From contig CAVXGU010000003.1 of assembly GCA_963761615.1 (NCBI GenBank), positions 1,364,001 through 1,428,000 on the forward strand: a stretch of 64,000 nucleotides of DNA, in the 5' to 3' direction. A model generated the notes under the pieces. It made no database searches. It was not told the origin of the DNA and was given only the letters and a program-made list of their open reading frames with translations. Position numbers and translations under genes: made by a program. This DNA is from CAVXGU01 sp963761615. GTDB taxonomy: Bacteria > Acidobacteriota > Vicinamibacteria > Vicinamibacterales > CAVVIG01. Below, piece by piece: positions 56,262 to 64,000 of the stretch (the first letter of the stretch is position 1; every line of letters begins with the position of its first letter).

Positions 56262-58573
56262 CCCCGGTCCCTCCAGACGAGCGCGCGCGCGGCGGCGTCC
56301 ACGATGGCGTCGGCGTCGATGCCGTACGCGTGATAGAGATCCGGCACGTCGCCGGACTGACCGAAGCGATCGACGCCCAGGGGCACGATGCGCCGGCGCG
56401 CCGCAGCGCCGAGCCAGGCGAGCGTGGCAGGATGGCCGTCGAGGACCGTGACGAGCGCGGCGCTGGAGGCCAGCGGCTCCAGGAGGCGCTCGACCCGGGA
56501 GACGGGCGCGCGCAGCGTCCGGGATCGCACGGTCTGCAGCCAGTCGCGGTGCAGTCGATCGGCCGAGGTGACGACCAGCAGTCCCGCGCCGGGCACGTCG
56601 GCGGCGATCTGCCGATGCGCCTCGAGCGCCTCGGGCAGCACCGCGCCGCCCGTCACGATCGCGAGCTCGGCGCCGTCTGCCGGCCGTGCCAGCCAGTAGG
56701 CGCCGTCGACGATGCCGGCGCGCAGGTCCGGCGTCAGCTCGCGCACCAGTTGATCGACGGGCCGCGTCGAGAGGCGCAGGTACACCGCGCCCCCGTCGTC
56801 GGCCTGCAGGTGCTCGAAGCTCCAGCGCAGCATCTCGGCCAGCTCGTCGACGTACGCCGGCTCGAACGACGTCAGGCCGGGTTGCCCGATCCCGATGAGC
56901 GGGGTGAAGACGGACTGGTGCGCGCCGCCTTCCGGCGCGAGGGCGAGGCCCGACGGCGTCGCCACGAGGATGAAGCGCGCGTCCTGGTAGCACGCGTAGT
57001 TCAGCGCATCGAGCCCGCGGCAGATGAACGGGTCGTAGACGGTGCCGATCGGCAGGAGGCGCGCGCCAAACAGCGGCTCGGCGAGCCCGAGGGCCGCGAG
57101 GAGGAGGAAGAGGTTGTTCTCGGCGATGCCCAGTTCGAAGTGCTGTCCGGCCGGCGACATCGTCCACTGCTGCGGCGACGCCACCGGGGCCTCGTCGCCG
57201 CGTTCGCGGCGGTCGTAGATACCCCGGCGGTTCACCCAGCCGCCCAGATTCGTCGAGACCGTGACGTCGGCCGAGGTGGTGACGATGCGGTCGGCCAGGG
57301 CGGGGTGCTGACGGGCGATGCCCCAGAGGATCTGGCCGAAGCCGGCCTGCGTCGAAAGACGCTCCGCCGCCGGAGGGTCGAACGATCCCGGCACCGCGAC
57401 GCGCGGCGCACGGTGGCGGCGCTCCGTCGGCCGGGCGAACGGCACGCCTCTCAGAAACGTCTGCAGCTCCTCGGCCGTCGGGTCGTCGATGCCGGCGAAC
57501 AGCTCCCACTCCTCGCCGTCGCGAATGCCGAGCCGGGCCTTGAACGCCTCGACCTGGTCGGGCGTCATCAGGCCCGCATGGTTGTCCTTGTGCCCGGCAA
57601 AGGGCAGGCCGAAGCCCTTGATCGTGTAGGCGATGAAGCAGGTGGGCCGGTCGTCCTGCGCGCTCCGGAACGCCTCGGTGACCGTCTCCATGTCGTGGCC
57701 GCCGAGGTTGGTCATCAGCCGCGCGAGCGCGGCATCGTCGTGCTCGGCGAGCAGGGCGCGGATGCCCGACGTGTCGCCGAGGTCTCTCAGGAGCCGCTCG
57801 CGCCAGGCTGCGCCGCCCTGGAACGCCAGGGCGGAGTACAGCGAGTTGGGGCTGTCGTCGATCCAGCGCCGGAGCGCGTCGCCGCCTGGGGCGGCGAAGG
57901 CGCGCTCGAGGAGCGTGCCGTACTTCAGCGTCACCACGCGCCAGCCGAGGTCGCGGAACACGGCGTCGAATCGGTGGAACAGGCGATCGGGCAGGACCGC
58001 GTCGAGGCTCTGCCGGTTGTAGTCGATGATCCACCAGAGCCCGCCCACGTCGTGCTTCCAGCCCTCGAGCAGTGCCTCGAAGACGTTCCCCTCGTCGAAC
58101 TCCGCGTCGCCGACGAGCGCGACCATCCGGCCCGACGTCGCACGCTCGTCGCCGAGCCGCTTGGCGCGGACGTAGTCGCGCACGAGCGCCGCGAGGCTGG
58201 TCATGGCGACGCCGAGCCCGACCGAGCCGGTCGAGAAATCCACGTCGTCGGCATCCTTGGTCCGGGACGGGTACGACTGGGCGCCGCCGAAGGCGCGGAA
58301 GCGCTCGAGACGCTCGCGCGTCTGGCGGCCGAGGAGGTACTGGATTGCGTGAAAGACCGGAGAGGCGTGAGGCTTGACCGCGACACGGTCGTCTGGCCGG
58401 AGCGCGTCCAGGTACAACGCCGTCATCAGGGTGACGACCGAGGCCGAGGAGGCCTGGTGACCACCGACCTTGAGGCCGTCGCGCTTCGCCCGGACGTGAT
58501 TCGCGTGATGAATCGTCCAGACGGCGAGCCAGAGGATCTTGCGTTCGAGTGCGCGCAGGTGCCGCAATGACAC
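56258..58573 (-). CDS. aceE: Homodimeric pyruvate dehydrogenase-type E1 (AceE-like)
   Basis: A 771-residue thiamine-diphosphate enzyme. HHANHVRAKRDGLKVGGHQA and SSASVVTLMTALYLDALRPD open the protein, then FRAFGGAQSYPSRTKDADDV and STGSVGLGVAMTSLAALV. The ThDP motif GDAEFDEGNVFEALLEGWKH runs to IIDYNRQSLD, like AceE (GDGEMDE...NLQRLDG). The C-terminal half has QHFELGIAENNLFLLLAALG and EGGAHQSVFTP. It is ~110 residues shorter than E. coli AceE. The GTG start at 58573 is inferred from homology and from a TACCAT 8 nt upstream. No E3 gene is in the window. Confidence 0.85.
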   Translation of the reverse strand: MSLRHLRALERKILWLAVWTIHHANHVRAKRDGLKVGGHQASSASVVTLMTALYLDALRPDDRVAVKPHASPVFHAIQYLLGRQTRERLERFRAFGGAQSYPSRTKDADDVDFSTGSVGLGVAMTSLAALVRDYVRAKRLGDERATSGRMVALVGDAEFDEGNVFEALLEGWKHDVGGLWWIIDYNRQSLDAVLPDRLFHRFDAVFRDLGWRVVTLKYGTLLERAFAAPGGDALRRWIDDSPNSLYSALAFQGGAAWRERLLRDLGDTSGIRALLAEHDDAALARLMTNLGGHDMETVTEAFRSAQDDRPTCFIAYTIKGFGLPFAGHKDNHAGLMTPDQVEAFKARLGIRDGEEWELFAGIDDPTAEELQTFLRGVPFARPTERRHRAPRVAVPGSFDPPAAERLSTQAGFGQILWGIARQHPALADRIVTTSADVTVSTNLGGWVNRRGIYDRRERGDEAPVASPQQWTMSPAGQHFELGIAENNLFLLLAALGLAEPLFGARLLPIGTVYDPFICRGLDALNYACYQDARFILVATPSGLALAPEGGAHQSVFTPLIGIGQPGLTSFEPAYVDELAEMLRWSFEHLQADDGGAVYLRLSTRPVDQLVRELTPDLRAGIVDGAYWLARPADGAELAIVTGGAVLPEALEAHRQIAADVPGAGLLVVTSADRLHRDWLQTVRSRTLRAPVSRVERLLEPLASSAALVTVLDGHPATLAWLGAAARRRIVPLGVDRFGQSGDVPDLYHAYGIDADAIVDAAARALVWRDRG

Positions 58574-58581
58574 GAGGCGGG

Positions 58582-58587
58582 ATGGTA
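58582..58587 (-). promoter_or_regulatory. -10-like TACCAT upstream of the E1 gene
   Basis: TACCAT ends 8 nt before the GTG start on the minus strand. It lies beside the palindromic site at 58605-58615, where a bound regulator would block it. Confidence 0.4.
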
Positions 58588-58604
58588 GCAAAGGTCCCTT
58601 CTCG

Positions 58605-58692
58605 ACGCATTGCGTTTGTGCTAGTGTCTCGGGGGTATGACGCAATGAAAGTGCCTGAATGCGGGTCATACGTGCCCTGTAATTGCGTACAG
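58605..58692. promoter_or_regulatory. Putative Lrp/AsnC operator array in the divergent promoter region
   Basis: Three ATTGCGT/ACGCAAT elements are centred at 58612, 58643 and 58685, i.e. 31 and 42 nt apart (about 3 and 4 helical turns). The first is within the perfect palindrome ACGCATTGCGT. The third is inside CTGTA-ATTGCG-TACAG, a 16-bp inverted repeat of the size Lrp-type proteins bind. The array lies between the E1 gene and the Lrp-type gene. Confidence 0.55.
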
Positions 58693-58708
58693 AAGGTTTC
58701 CTGGGATC

Positions 58709-59212
58709 ATGCGCCTCGACGAGATCGACTACCGGATTCTGCGAACGCTCCAGAGTGACGCGCGCATTTCGAACGTGGACCTCGCCGATCGCGTGGGGCT
58801 GTCGCCGGCCCCGTGCCTGCGGCGGGTGAACGCCCTCGAGAGCGCGGGGGTGATCCGCCAGTACGTGGCGCTGCTCGATCCGGGCGCCGTGGCCCTCGGG
58901 GTCACGGTCTTCGTGCAGATTTCGCTCGATCTGCAGGTGGAAGGCCGTCTCGAGCTGTTCGAACAGGCGATTCTGAGGCGGCCCGAGGTGCTCGAGTGCT
59001 ATCTGATGACGGGCGACGCCGACTACCTGATTCGCGTCGTGGTGCCCGACGTCGCGGCCTACGAGCGGTTCCTGAAGGACTCGCTGACGCGCATCGAGGG
59101 CGTGGCGGGCATCAAGTCCAGCTTCGCGCTGAAAGAGGTGAAGTGCTCGACGGCGCTCCCGCTGGCCGAGGGGCGGGGACCGGCGGCTGCGGGGAAGGCC
59201 GGTCGGGCGTAG
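58709..59212 (+). CDS. Lrp/AsnC-family transcriptional regulator
   Basis: A 167-residue regulator. The N-terminal helix-turn-helix has DEIDYRILRTLQSDARISNV, DLADRVGLSPAPCLRRVNAL and GVIRQYVALLDPGAVALG. The RAM/AsnC effector domain (about 70-150) has FEQAILRRPEVLECYLMTGD and DYLIRVVVPDVAAYERFLKD. Such proteins form dimers to hexadecamers and sense amino acids or 2-oxo acids. It is divergent from the pyruvate-dehydrogenase-type operon, the natural first target, and the intergenic array of sites fits autoregulation. Confidence 0.93.
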   Translation: MRLDEIDYRILRTLQSDARISNVDLADRVGLSPAPCLRRVNALESAGVIRQYVALLDPGAVALGVTVFVQISLDLQVEGRLELFEQAILRRPEVLECYLMTGDADYLIRVVVPDVAAYERFLKDSLTRIEGVAGIKSSFALKEVKCSTALPLAEGRGPAAAGKAGRA

Positions 59213-59233
59213 AATCCCCCGGGGAGGGGTCGC

Positions 59234-60328
59234 ATGCGGTTTCTCGTGTCGGTCGTGACGGTGGTCTTCGGCGTGGGGCTGCTCGCCCAACCGGCCCACC
59301 TGCAGGAGAAGGGCGGCGAGGAGGAGACCGGTCCCTACGAGGTCGTGCCGAACTGGCCGACCGAGTGGGCGCAGGAGGGTTACATCTGGGGCTCGCAGCC
59401 CGGCATCTTCGCCGAATCGCCGAATCGAATCTTCGTGGTCGAGCGCGGTGAGCTGAAGCCGCCCGACAAGCTGCCGCGCGGCTGGAACGGGTCCTGGGGA
59501 TCGACCGGCGAGACGGCCGCGACGCCCGAGCCGGACATGACGCACTGCATCCTGGTCCTGGACGGCAGCGGGAAGGTGATCGAGGCGTGGACGCAGTGGG
59601 ACTCGCTCTTCGAAGGCACGAGCGGGCCGCACAAGATCAAGATCAGCCCCTACGACCCGGCGCACCACGTCTGGGTGGTCAACGACTCGCGCCAGCAGAT
59701 CTACGAGTTCACCAACGACGGCAAGGAGCTCGTGATGACGCTGGGCGTCAAGGACGTGGCGGGCAGCGACGGGACCCACTTCGGGCGGCCGCAGGACCTG
59801 ACCTGGCTGCCGGACGGCTCGATCCTCGTCGCCGACGGTCTGACGAACGCGCGGATCGCGAAGTTCGACAAGAACGGCAAGTTCCTGATGCAGTGGGGCA
59901 CGAAGGGGAGCCAGCCGGGGCAGCTGAGCGGCGTGCACGGGATCGACGCGGACCGGAACGGCCGCGTCTACGTCGCGGATCGCTCGAACCACCGCGTCCA
60001 GGTGTTCGACCCGAACGGCAAGCTGCTCGACGTCTGGCCGAACATCCGCTTCCCCAACTCCATCGTCGTGGCGCCGGACGGGAACGTCTGGGTCGCCGAC
60101 GGCGACGACGCGCGCCTGCTGAAGTTCGATCCGAGCGGCAAGCTGCTGTACTGGTGGGGCACCTACGGTCATTTCCCGGGCGCGTTCTGGGAGCTGCACC
60201 AGTTCTCGGTCGACTCGGAGGGCAACCTGTACACGGCGGACAGCTTCGAGGGGCGCATCCAGAAGTTCCGGCCGCGGCCGGGCGCCGACAAGACCCAGCT
60301 GGTGCCGCCGCCACTGCCGCTGAAGTAG
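59234..60328 (+). CDS. Exported NHL-repeat beta-propeller protein
   Basis: A 364-residue protein with a signal peptide (MRFLVSVVTVVFGVGLLAQP) and NHL blades: HFGRPQDLTWLPDGSILVAD, GVHGIDADRNGRVYVADRSN, FPNSIVVAPDGNVWVADGDD and LHQFSVDSEGNLYTADSFEG. This arrangement resembles peptidyl-hydroxyglycine lyase-like propellers, but catalytic residues cannot be assigned. GGGGAGGGG precedes the ATG. It lies between the Lrp-type gene and the orphan Mo subunit, 43 nt before the latter, and may share its transcript and compartment. Confidence 0.85.
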   Translation: MRFLVSVVTVVFGVGLLAQPAHLQEKGGEEETGPYEVVPNWPTEWAQEGYIWGSQPGIFAESPNRIFVVERGELKPPDKLPRGWNGSWGSTGETAATPEPDMTHCILVLDGSGKVIEAWTQWDSLFEGTSGPHKIKISPYDPAHHVWVVNDSRQQIYEFTNDGKELVMTLGVKDVAGSDGTHFGRPQDLTWLPDGSILVADGLTNARIAKFDKNGKFLMQWGTKGSQPGQLSGVHGIDADRNGRVYVADRSNHRVQVFDPNGKLLDVWPNIRFPNSIVVAPDGNVWVADGDDARLLKFDPSGKLLYWWGTYGHFPGAFWELHQFSVDSEGNLYTADSFEGRIQKFRPRPGADKTQLVPPPLPLK

Positions 60329-60371
60329 CACGGGCGGCCCGGTGGCGGGCCGAGCCGACGGGAGGGTGATG

Positions 60372-62804
60372 ATGGCGGACGCGAAGCTCGTCGGCGCCGA
60401 TTACATCACGCCGGACTTGCGGGCCAAGGTGACCGGGCGGGCCCGGTACGCCGAGGACTACCGGGCCGAGGGCATGCTGTTCGCCAAGCTGCTCCTGAGC
60501 CCCATGCCGCACGCGCGCGTGCGCCGCATCGACGCCCGGGCGGCGCTCGCGATGGACGGCGTCAGGGCGATCCTGACGGCCGACGACCTGCCGGACCTCC
60601 ACGGCGCCGAGCGCGCGTTGACCAACGAGCCCCTCTATCAGGGCGAGCCCATCCTCGCCGTCGCCGCCGTCGACGAGTTGACGGCGGCCGAGGCCATCGA
60701 GCGCATCACGCTCGACCTGGAGCCGCTGCCGTTCGTGATCGATCCGCTCGACAGCCTGCGCCCCGACGGCGCCGACGGCCGCCTCGAGGGGAACGTCTGG
60801 CTGCCCGCCGAGGGCGGACAGGGACGCCCGCACGTCGGCACGCTCAAGTGGAACGCCCAGGACTTCGCCGGCGTGGCCGAGGGCCGCCTGCCGATGGGTC
60901 GCGTCCCGGACACGTGGGAGTACGGAGACGTCGAGGCCGGATTCCGCGACGCGGCGCTCGTGCTCGACGAGAGCTTCGTCGTGCCGTCGACGAGCCATCA
61001 GCCGATGGAAACCCGCAGCGCGATGGCGTACTGGCAGAACGGCAAGCTGTATCTGAACGGGTCGACGCAGAGCGTCACGCGCACCCTCGGCCCCCTGGCC
61101 AGCTGGCTCGGCATGCGCGAGGACGACATCGTCCTCATCAGCGAGTACACGGGCGGCGGCTTCGGGAGCAAAGGCGCCGGGGCCGTGTCGATGGCCGTGC
61201 CGGCGCTGCTGTCGAAGAAGGCCAACGCGCCGGTCATGATGCGCATCAGCCGGGAGGAGGAACACTTCATCGGCCGTGCGCGCACGGGGCTCATCGGACG
61301 GGCGAAGGTCGGCTTCCGGAAGGACGGGCGCATCACGGCGCTCGACTTCTTCATCGTCGAGGACAACGGCCCGTACGGACCGATGGGCGACTATCGCTCC
61401 GCGGCGAGCGCCGCGTCGCTCATCTGGCAGCCGCTGGCGATGCGGTGGCGCGGCGTCGCCGTCATCACCAACACGCCACCCCGCTCACAGCAGCGCTCGC
61501 CCGGCCCGATGCAGGCGAACGGGTGCATCGATCCGATCGTGGCCAAGGCCGCGCGGCAGCTCGGCGTGGACCAGGTCGCGATCCGGCGGATCAACGCGCC
61601 CGAGGGCAAGGCGCCGTACGGCCCGGCGCTCGCCGACGGCTCCCGGCGCTACGTGACCAGCGCCTTCGTGAAGGAGGCGCTCGACCGCGGCGCGGATCTC
61701 TTCGGCTGGGAGGCGCGCAAGGCCCGCCGTGGCGTGCGCACGGGATCGACCGTGCGGGGCGTCGGCGTCGCCGTCGGCCCGCACGGATCCGGATCCATCG
61801 GCTACGACGGCCTGATGACGATTCGGCCCGACGGGAAGCTGTACGTGCAGTCGGGCATCGGCAATCTCGGCACTCACTCGGTGATCGACATCGGGCGCGT
61901 GGCCGCAGACGTGCTCGCCATGCCGTGGGAGCACGTGGAGGTCGTCTGGGGCAGCACCGGCAAGCACCTGCCGTGGACGTGCATGTCGGTCGGCAGCCAG
62001 ACGACCCACGCCATGTCGCGGGCGAATCACGCCGGGGCGATGGACGCGAAGCGCAAGCTGCTCGAGATCGCCGCGCACGACCTGGGTGGGGCGCCTGACG
62101 ACTACGACATCGGTGGCGAGCGGGTCTTCCGGAAGGGCCGTCCCGGCCGCGGGATGACCTACGCCCAGGCGGCGTCCCGGGCCATCGCGCTCGCAGGACG
62201 CTACGACGGACACGATCTGCCCGACGACATCAACCCCTTCACGAAGGCTTCGGCCTCGGCGCTGGCCGGCCTCGGCGTCATGGGCGTCGCCAAGGACACC
62301 TATCGTCACGACGGCGACACGTACTCCTTCGTGATCGGCATGGCGGAGGTCGAGGTGGACGTCGAAACCGGGCACGTCCGGCTCGTCGACTACCTGGCCG
62401 TCGGCGACGTCGGCATCGTGATCCACCCGCGGAGCATCGGCGGCCAGCTGCTGGGCGGCAGCCTGCTCGGAATGGGGCACGCGTACAGCCAGAAGTGGGT
62501 GTACGACCGCCACTACGGCGTGGCGCTGGCCAAGCGCTTCTACCAGAACAAGCCGATGACGATCCTCGACGCACCGCCGTCGATGGCGACGACGACGCTC
62601 GGGCTGCCCGATCCCGAGACGCCGGTGGGCGCCCGCGGCGTCGGCGAGCCGCCCGTCGGCTCGGGCTTCGCGGCCATCCTCAACGCGATTGCCGACGCGG
62701 TCGGCGACGAGGTGTTTCGCCGGGCCCCGGTGAGCCTCGACATCGTCCTGACCTCGATCGAGCAGGGGCGGCGCCTGCAGGATGCGCTGGCGGTTCACAT
62801 CTGA
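60372..62804 (+). CDS. Second molybdenum hydroxylase large subunit (orphan paralogue)
   Basis: An 810-residue Mo-cofactor subunit closely similar to the one at 49285-51804, with shared stretches EDYRAEGMLF, LISEYTGGGFGSK, NAPVMMRISRE and LAKRFYQN. Glu759 in ARGVGEPPVGSGFAA is the catalytic Glu. It lacks the Gly/Arg-rich insertion and a ~14-residue Gly-rich loop near residue 80. No FeS or FAD subunit genes accompany it, so it may pair with those at 48657 and 51865. ATG 60372 is preferred over ATG 60369 because GGAGGG is 6 nt upstream. Confidence 0.9.
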   Translation: MADAKLVGADYITPDLRAKVTGRARYAEDYRAEGMLFAKLLLSPMPHARVRRIDARAALAMDGVRAILTADDLPDLHGAERALTNEPLYQGEPILAVAAVDELTAAEAIERITLDLEPLPFVIDPLDSLRPDGADGRLEGNVWLPAEGGQGRPHVGTLKWNAQDFAGVAEGRLPMGRVPDTWEYGDVEAGFRDAALVLDESFVVPSTSHQPMETRSAMAYWQNGKLYLNGSTQSVTRTLGPLASWLGMREDDIVLISEYTGGGFGSKGAGAVSMAVPALLSKKANAPVMMRISREEEHFIGRARTGLIGRAKVGFRKDGRITALDFFIVEDNGPYGPMGDYRSAASAASLIWQPLAMRWRGVAVITNTPPRSQQRSPGPMQANGCIDPIVAKAARQLGVDQVAIRRINAPEGKAPYGPALADGSRRYVTSAFVKEALDRGADLFGWEARKARRGVRTGSTVRGVGVAVGPHGSGSIGYDGLMTIRPDGKLYVQSGIGNLGTHSVIDIGRVAADVLAMPWEHVEVVWGSTGKHLPWTCMSVGSQTTHAMSRANHAGAMDAKRKLLEIAAHDLGGAPDDYDIGGERVFRKGRPGRGMTYAQAASRAIALAGRYDGHDLPDDINPFTKASASALAGLGVMGVAKDTYRHDGDTYSFVIGMAEVEVDVETGHVRLVDYLAVGDVGIVIHPRSIGGQLLGGSLLGMGHAYSQKWVYDRHYGVALAKRFYQNKPMTILDAPPSMATTTLGLPDPETPVGARGVGEPPVGSGFAAILNAIADAVGDEVFRRAPVSLDIVLTSIEQGRRLQDALAVHI

Positions 62805-62839
62805 CGCGAAGCGATCGTGTCCCGGACTGGCCTTTCGCG

Positions 62840-64000
62840 GTGAGTGAACCCGGCGCGCGTACGGCCATGGTCCGCTCGGGCGGCATCGTGCTGCTCTTCG
62901 TGACCCTGACCCTGCTGCTGGCGTATCCGCTATCGCTGCACCCGACGGATCACGTCTTCTCGGACAGCCCGGACAACCGCCTGTACATCTGGACCCTCGC
63001 CTGGGACACCCACGCGATCGTCCACGACCCGCTCTCGATCTTCGACGCGAACATCTACTATCCCGAGCGCCACACCCTGGCGTTCTCCGAGAACCTGATC
63101 GGCGACACGCCGCTCGCGGCGCCGGTCATCTGGCTCACGGGCAACCTGGTCCTGGCGCTGAACGTCGTGTCGCTGCTGACGATCGTCCTGAGCGGCATCG
63201 GCGCGTACTGGCTCGGGCGGCGCGTCGGCCTCGGCCGCGCGGGCGCGATCGTGTGCGGAGTCGTGTTCGCATTCTCGCCGCCGCGCTTCCTGCGCGTCGA
63301 GCAGCTCCACCTGACCTCGATCCAGTGGATGCCGTTCGCCCTCGCGGCCCTGCACAAGTACTTCGACGAGGACCGTCCTCGCGATCTGCGCGTCGCCGTC
63401 GGGTTCTTCACGCTTCAGGCGCTGTCGAGCGGCCACGGCACGGTGTTCCTCGGCCTCGCCATGGCGGGGTTCGTCGTCTACCGCGTCGCGACCGGGAGCC
63501 GCCTCGCGCCCGGCCGGCGGATCCGCGATTTCGGGTTCACGGGCGCCCTGCTGCTCGCGCCGACCCTCGCGCTGCTGCCGATCTACCGCGCCGTGCAGGT
63601 GGACGTCGGCCTGCGGCGATCGCTCGAGAACTGGGCGATCAGCGCGCAGAGCTGGCTGGCGTCCCCGGCGCGGTTCCAGACGCTGCTCCTCTCCCTCGTG
63701 CCCTCGTGGCACATCAACGACCGGGCCGGGGCCTACCTGTTTCCGGGGTTCCTGCCGCTCCTCCTCGCCGCCGCGCTGCTCCTGCCGGGGCCGAATCGGC
63801 GGCCCCGGGGAATGGTGTTCTACGCGCTGCTGACGGTCGGCGCCGTGCTGATGGCGGTCGGACCGCCGCTCAGCCTCTGGCCGCTCGTCTACTGGCTCCC
63901 GGGGTTCAACTTCATCCGCGTGCCGTCGCGGTTCACGCTGCTCGCAATGCTCGGCCTGGCCGTCCTGGCGGGCGCGGGATTCGAGCGGCTGGCGGCGCGC
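62840..64000 (+). CDS. Polytopic membrane protein (GT-C-like), 3' end beyond the window
   Basis: The reading frame stays open to the right edge (387 residues visible). GTG 62840 or ATG 62867 could be the start. The first membrane segment (GGIVLLFVTLTLLLAYPLSL) is followed by a loop with SDSPDNRLYIWTLAWDTHAI and DANIYYPERHTLAFSENLIG, and then seven or more hydrophobic segments. The acidic first loop resembles GT-C glycosyltransferases; enzymatic function is not shown. It follows the orphan Mo subunit by 35 nt. Confidence 0.7.
   Translation, partial: MSEPGARTAMVRSGGIVLLFVTLTLLLAYPLSLHPTDHVFSDSPDNRLYIWTLAWDTHAIVHDPLSIFDANIYYPERHTLAFSENLIGDTPLAAPVIWLTGNLVLALNVVSLLTIVLSGIGAYWLGRRVGLGRAGAIVCGVVFAFSPPRFLRVEQLHLTSIQWMPFALAALHKYFDEDRPRDLRVAVGFFTLQALSSGHGTVFLGLAMAGFVVYRVATGSRLAPGRRIRDFGFTGALLLAPTLALLPIYRAVQVDVGLRRSLENWAISAQSWLASPARFQTLLLSLVPSWHINDRAGAYLFPGFLPLLLAAALLLPGPNRRPRGMVFYALLTVGAVLMAVGPPLSLWPLVYWLPGFNFIRVPSRFTLLAMLGLAVLAGAGFERLAAR

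Noticed and set aside
1..64000. tRNA, rRNA, riboswitches and mobile elements
   Set aside because: Reading both strands I saw no cloverleaf-type sequence, rRNA segment, recognisable riboswitch core, transposase or integrase. A covariance-model scan was not possible here, so small RNAs could be missed.

Overview
The window is a GC-rich bacterial chromosome segment with dense genes, third codon positions that are nearly all G or C, and many 1-13 nt overlaps between consecutive genes. TolC, a MltB-type transglycosylase, TatC, HtrA and TonB_C proteins point to a two-membrane cell. The DUF4159 pair, the PGPGW and DUF1614 proteins, the GT-C-like membrane proteins and the short intergenic microrepeats resemble Acidobacteriota of the Vicinamibacteria type. 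That placement is inference from family content only. I saw no rRNA, tRNA, CRISPR array, integrase or transposase.

Layout. 1-3.2 kb: envelope proteins (DUF4159 fragment, TatC, DUF1614, MscS channel). 3.2-6.9 kb: DNA repair (LigA, PolX). 7.2-9.8 kb: nicotinate/nicotinamide salvage (PncB-PncA, translationally coupled) and a double TonB_C protein. 9.9-13.8 kb: a stress-type cluster with a phosphoribosyltransferase/erythromycin-esterase fusion, an alpha/beta hydrolase, HdeD and Hsp20; the last two lie behind a -24/-12 (sigma-54) promoter and a 5'-UTR hairpin. 13.9-21.5 kb: aldo/keto reductase, polytopic membrane proteins, an FtsB/DivIC-like protein, CutA, DedA and a cystathionine gamma-lyase-type enzyme. 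21.6-29.8 kb: HAMP-PP2C phosphatase, DUF2007 plus RNase III, an ATPase with an altered P-loop, PurA, PilZ, signal peptidase I, a SYLF protein and a membrane protein. 29.8-35.1 kb: exonuclease III, 7Fe ferredoxin, a chlorite-dismutase-family protein, and the operon transglycosylase-thioredoxin-amidase. 35.1-43.6 kb: a TolC-EmrA-EmrB-type efflux operon, an OmpR-type two-component pair and HtrA. 43.7-48.2 kb: proline dehydrogenase, DinB, M28 peptidase and a TolB-like protein. 48.7-54.1 kb: a molybdenum hydroxylase operon (Tat-signal 2Fe-2S subunit, Mo subunit, FAD/FeS subunit, membrane cytochrome b, unknown protein). 54.3-58.6 kb: a second DUF4159 protein and a pyruvate-dehydrogenase-type E2/E1 pair. 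58.7-64 kb: a divergent Lrp/AsnC regulator, an NHL-repeat protein, an orphan second Mo subunit and a truncated membrane protein.

Two themes run through the window. First, at least twelve genes have a TAnnnT -10-like hexamer only 6-13 nt before the start codon, as expected for leaderless mRNAs. Second, eight single-base indels break otherwise intact conserved proteins, and five lie within about 6 nt of a GTAC tetranucleotide. These look like systematic sequencing errors rather than pseudogenes. Genes affected by them are annotated over their full span with the break stated.
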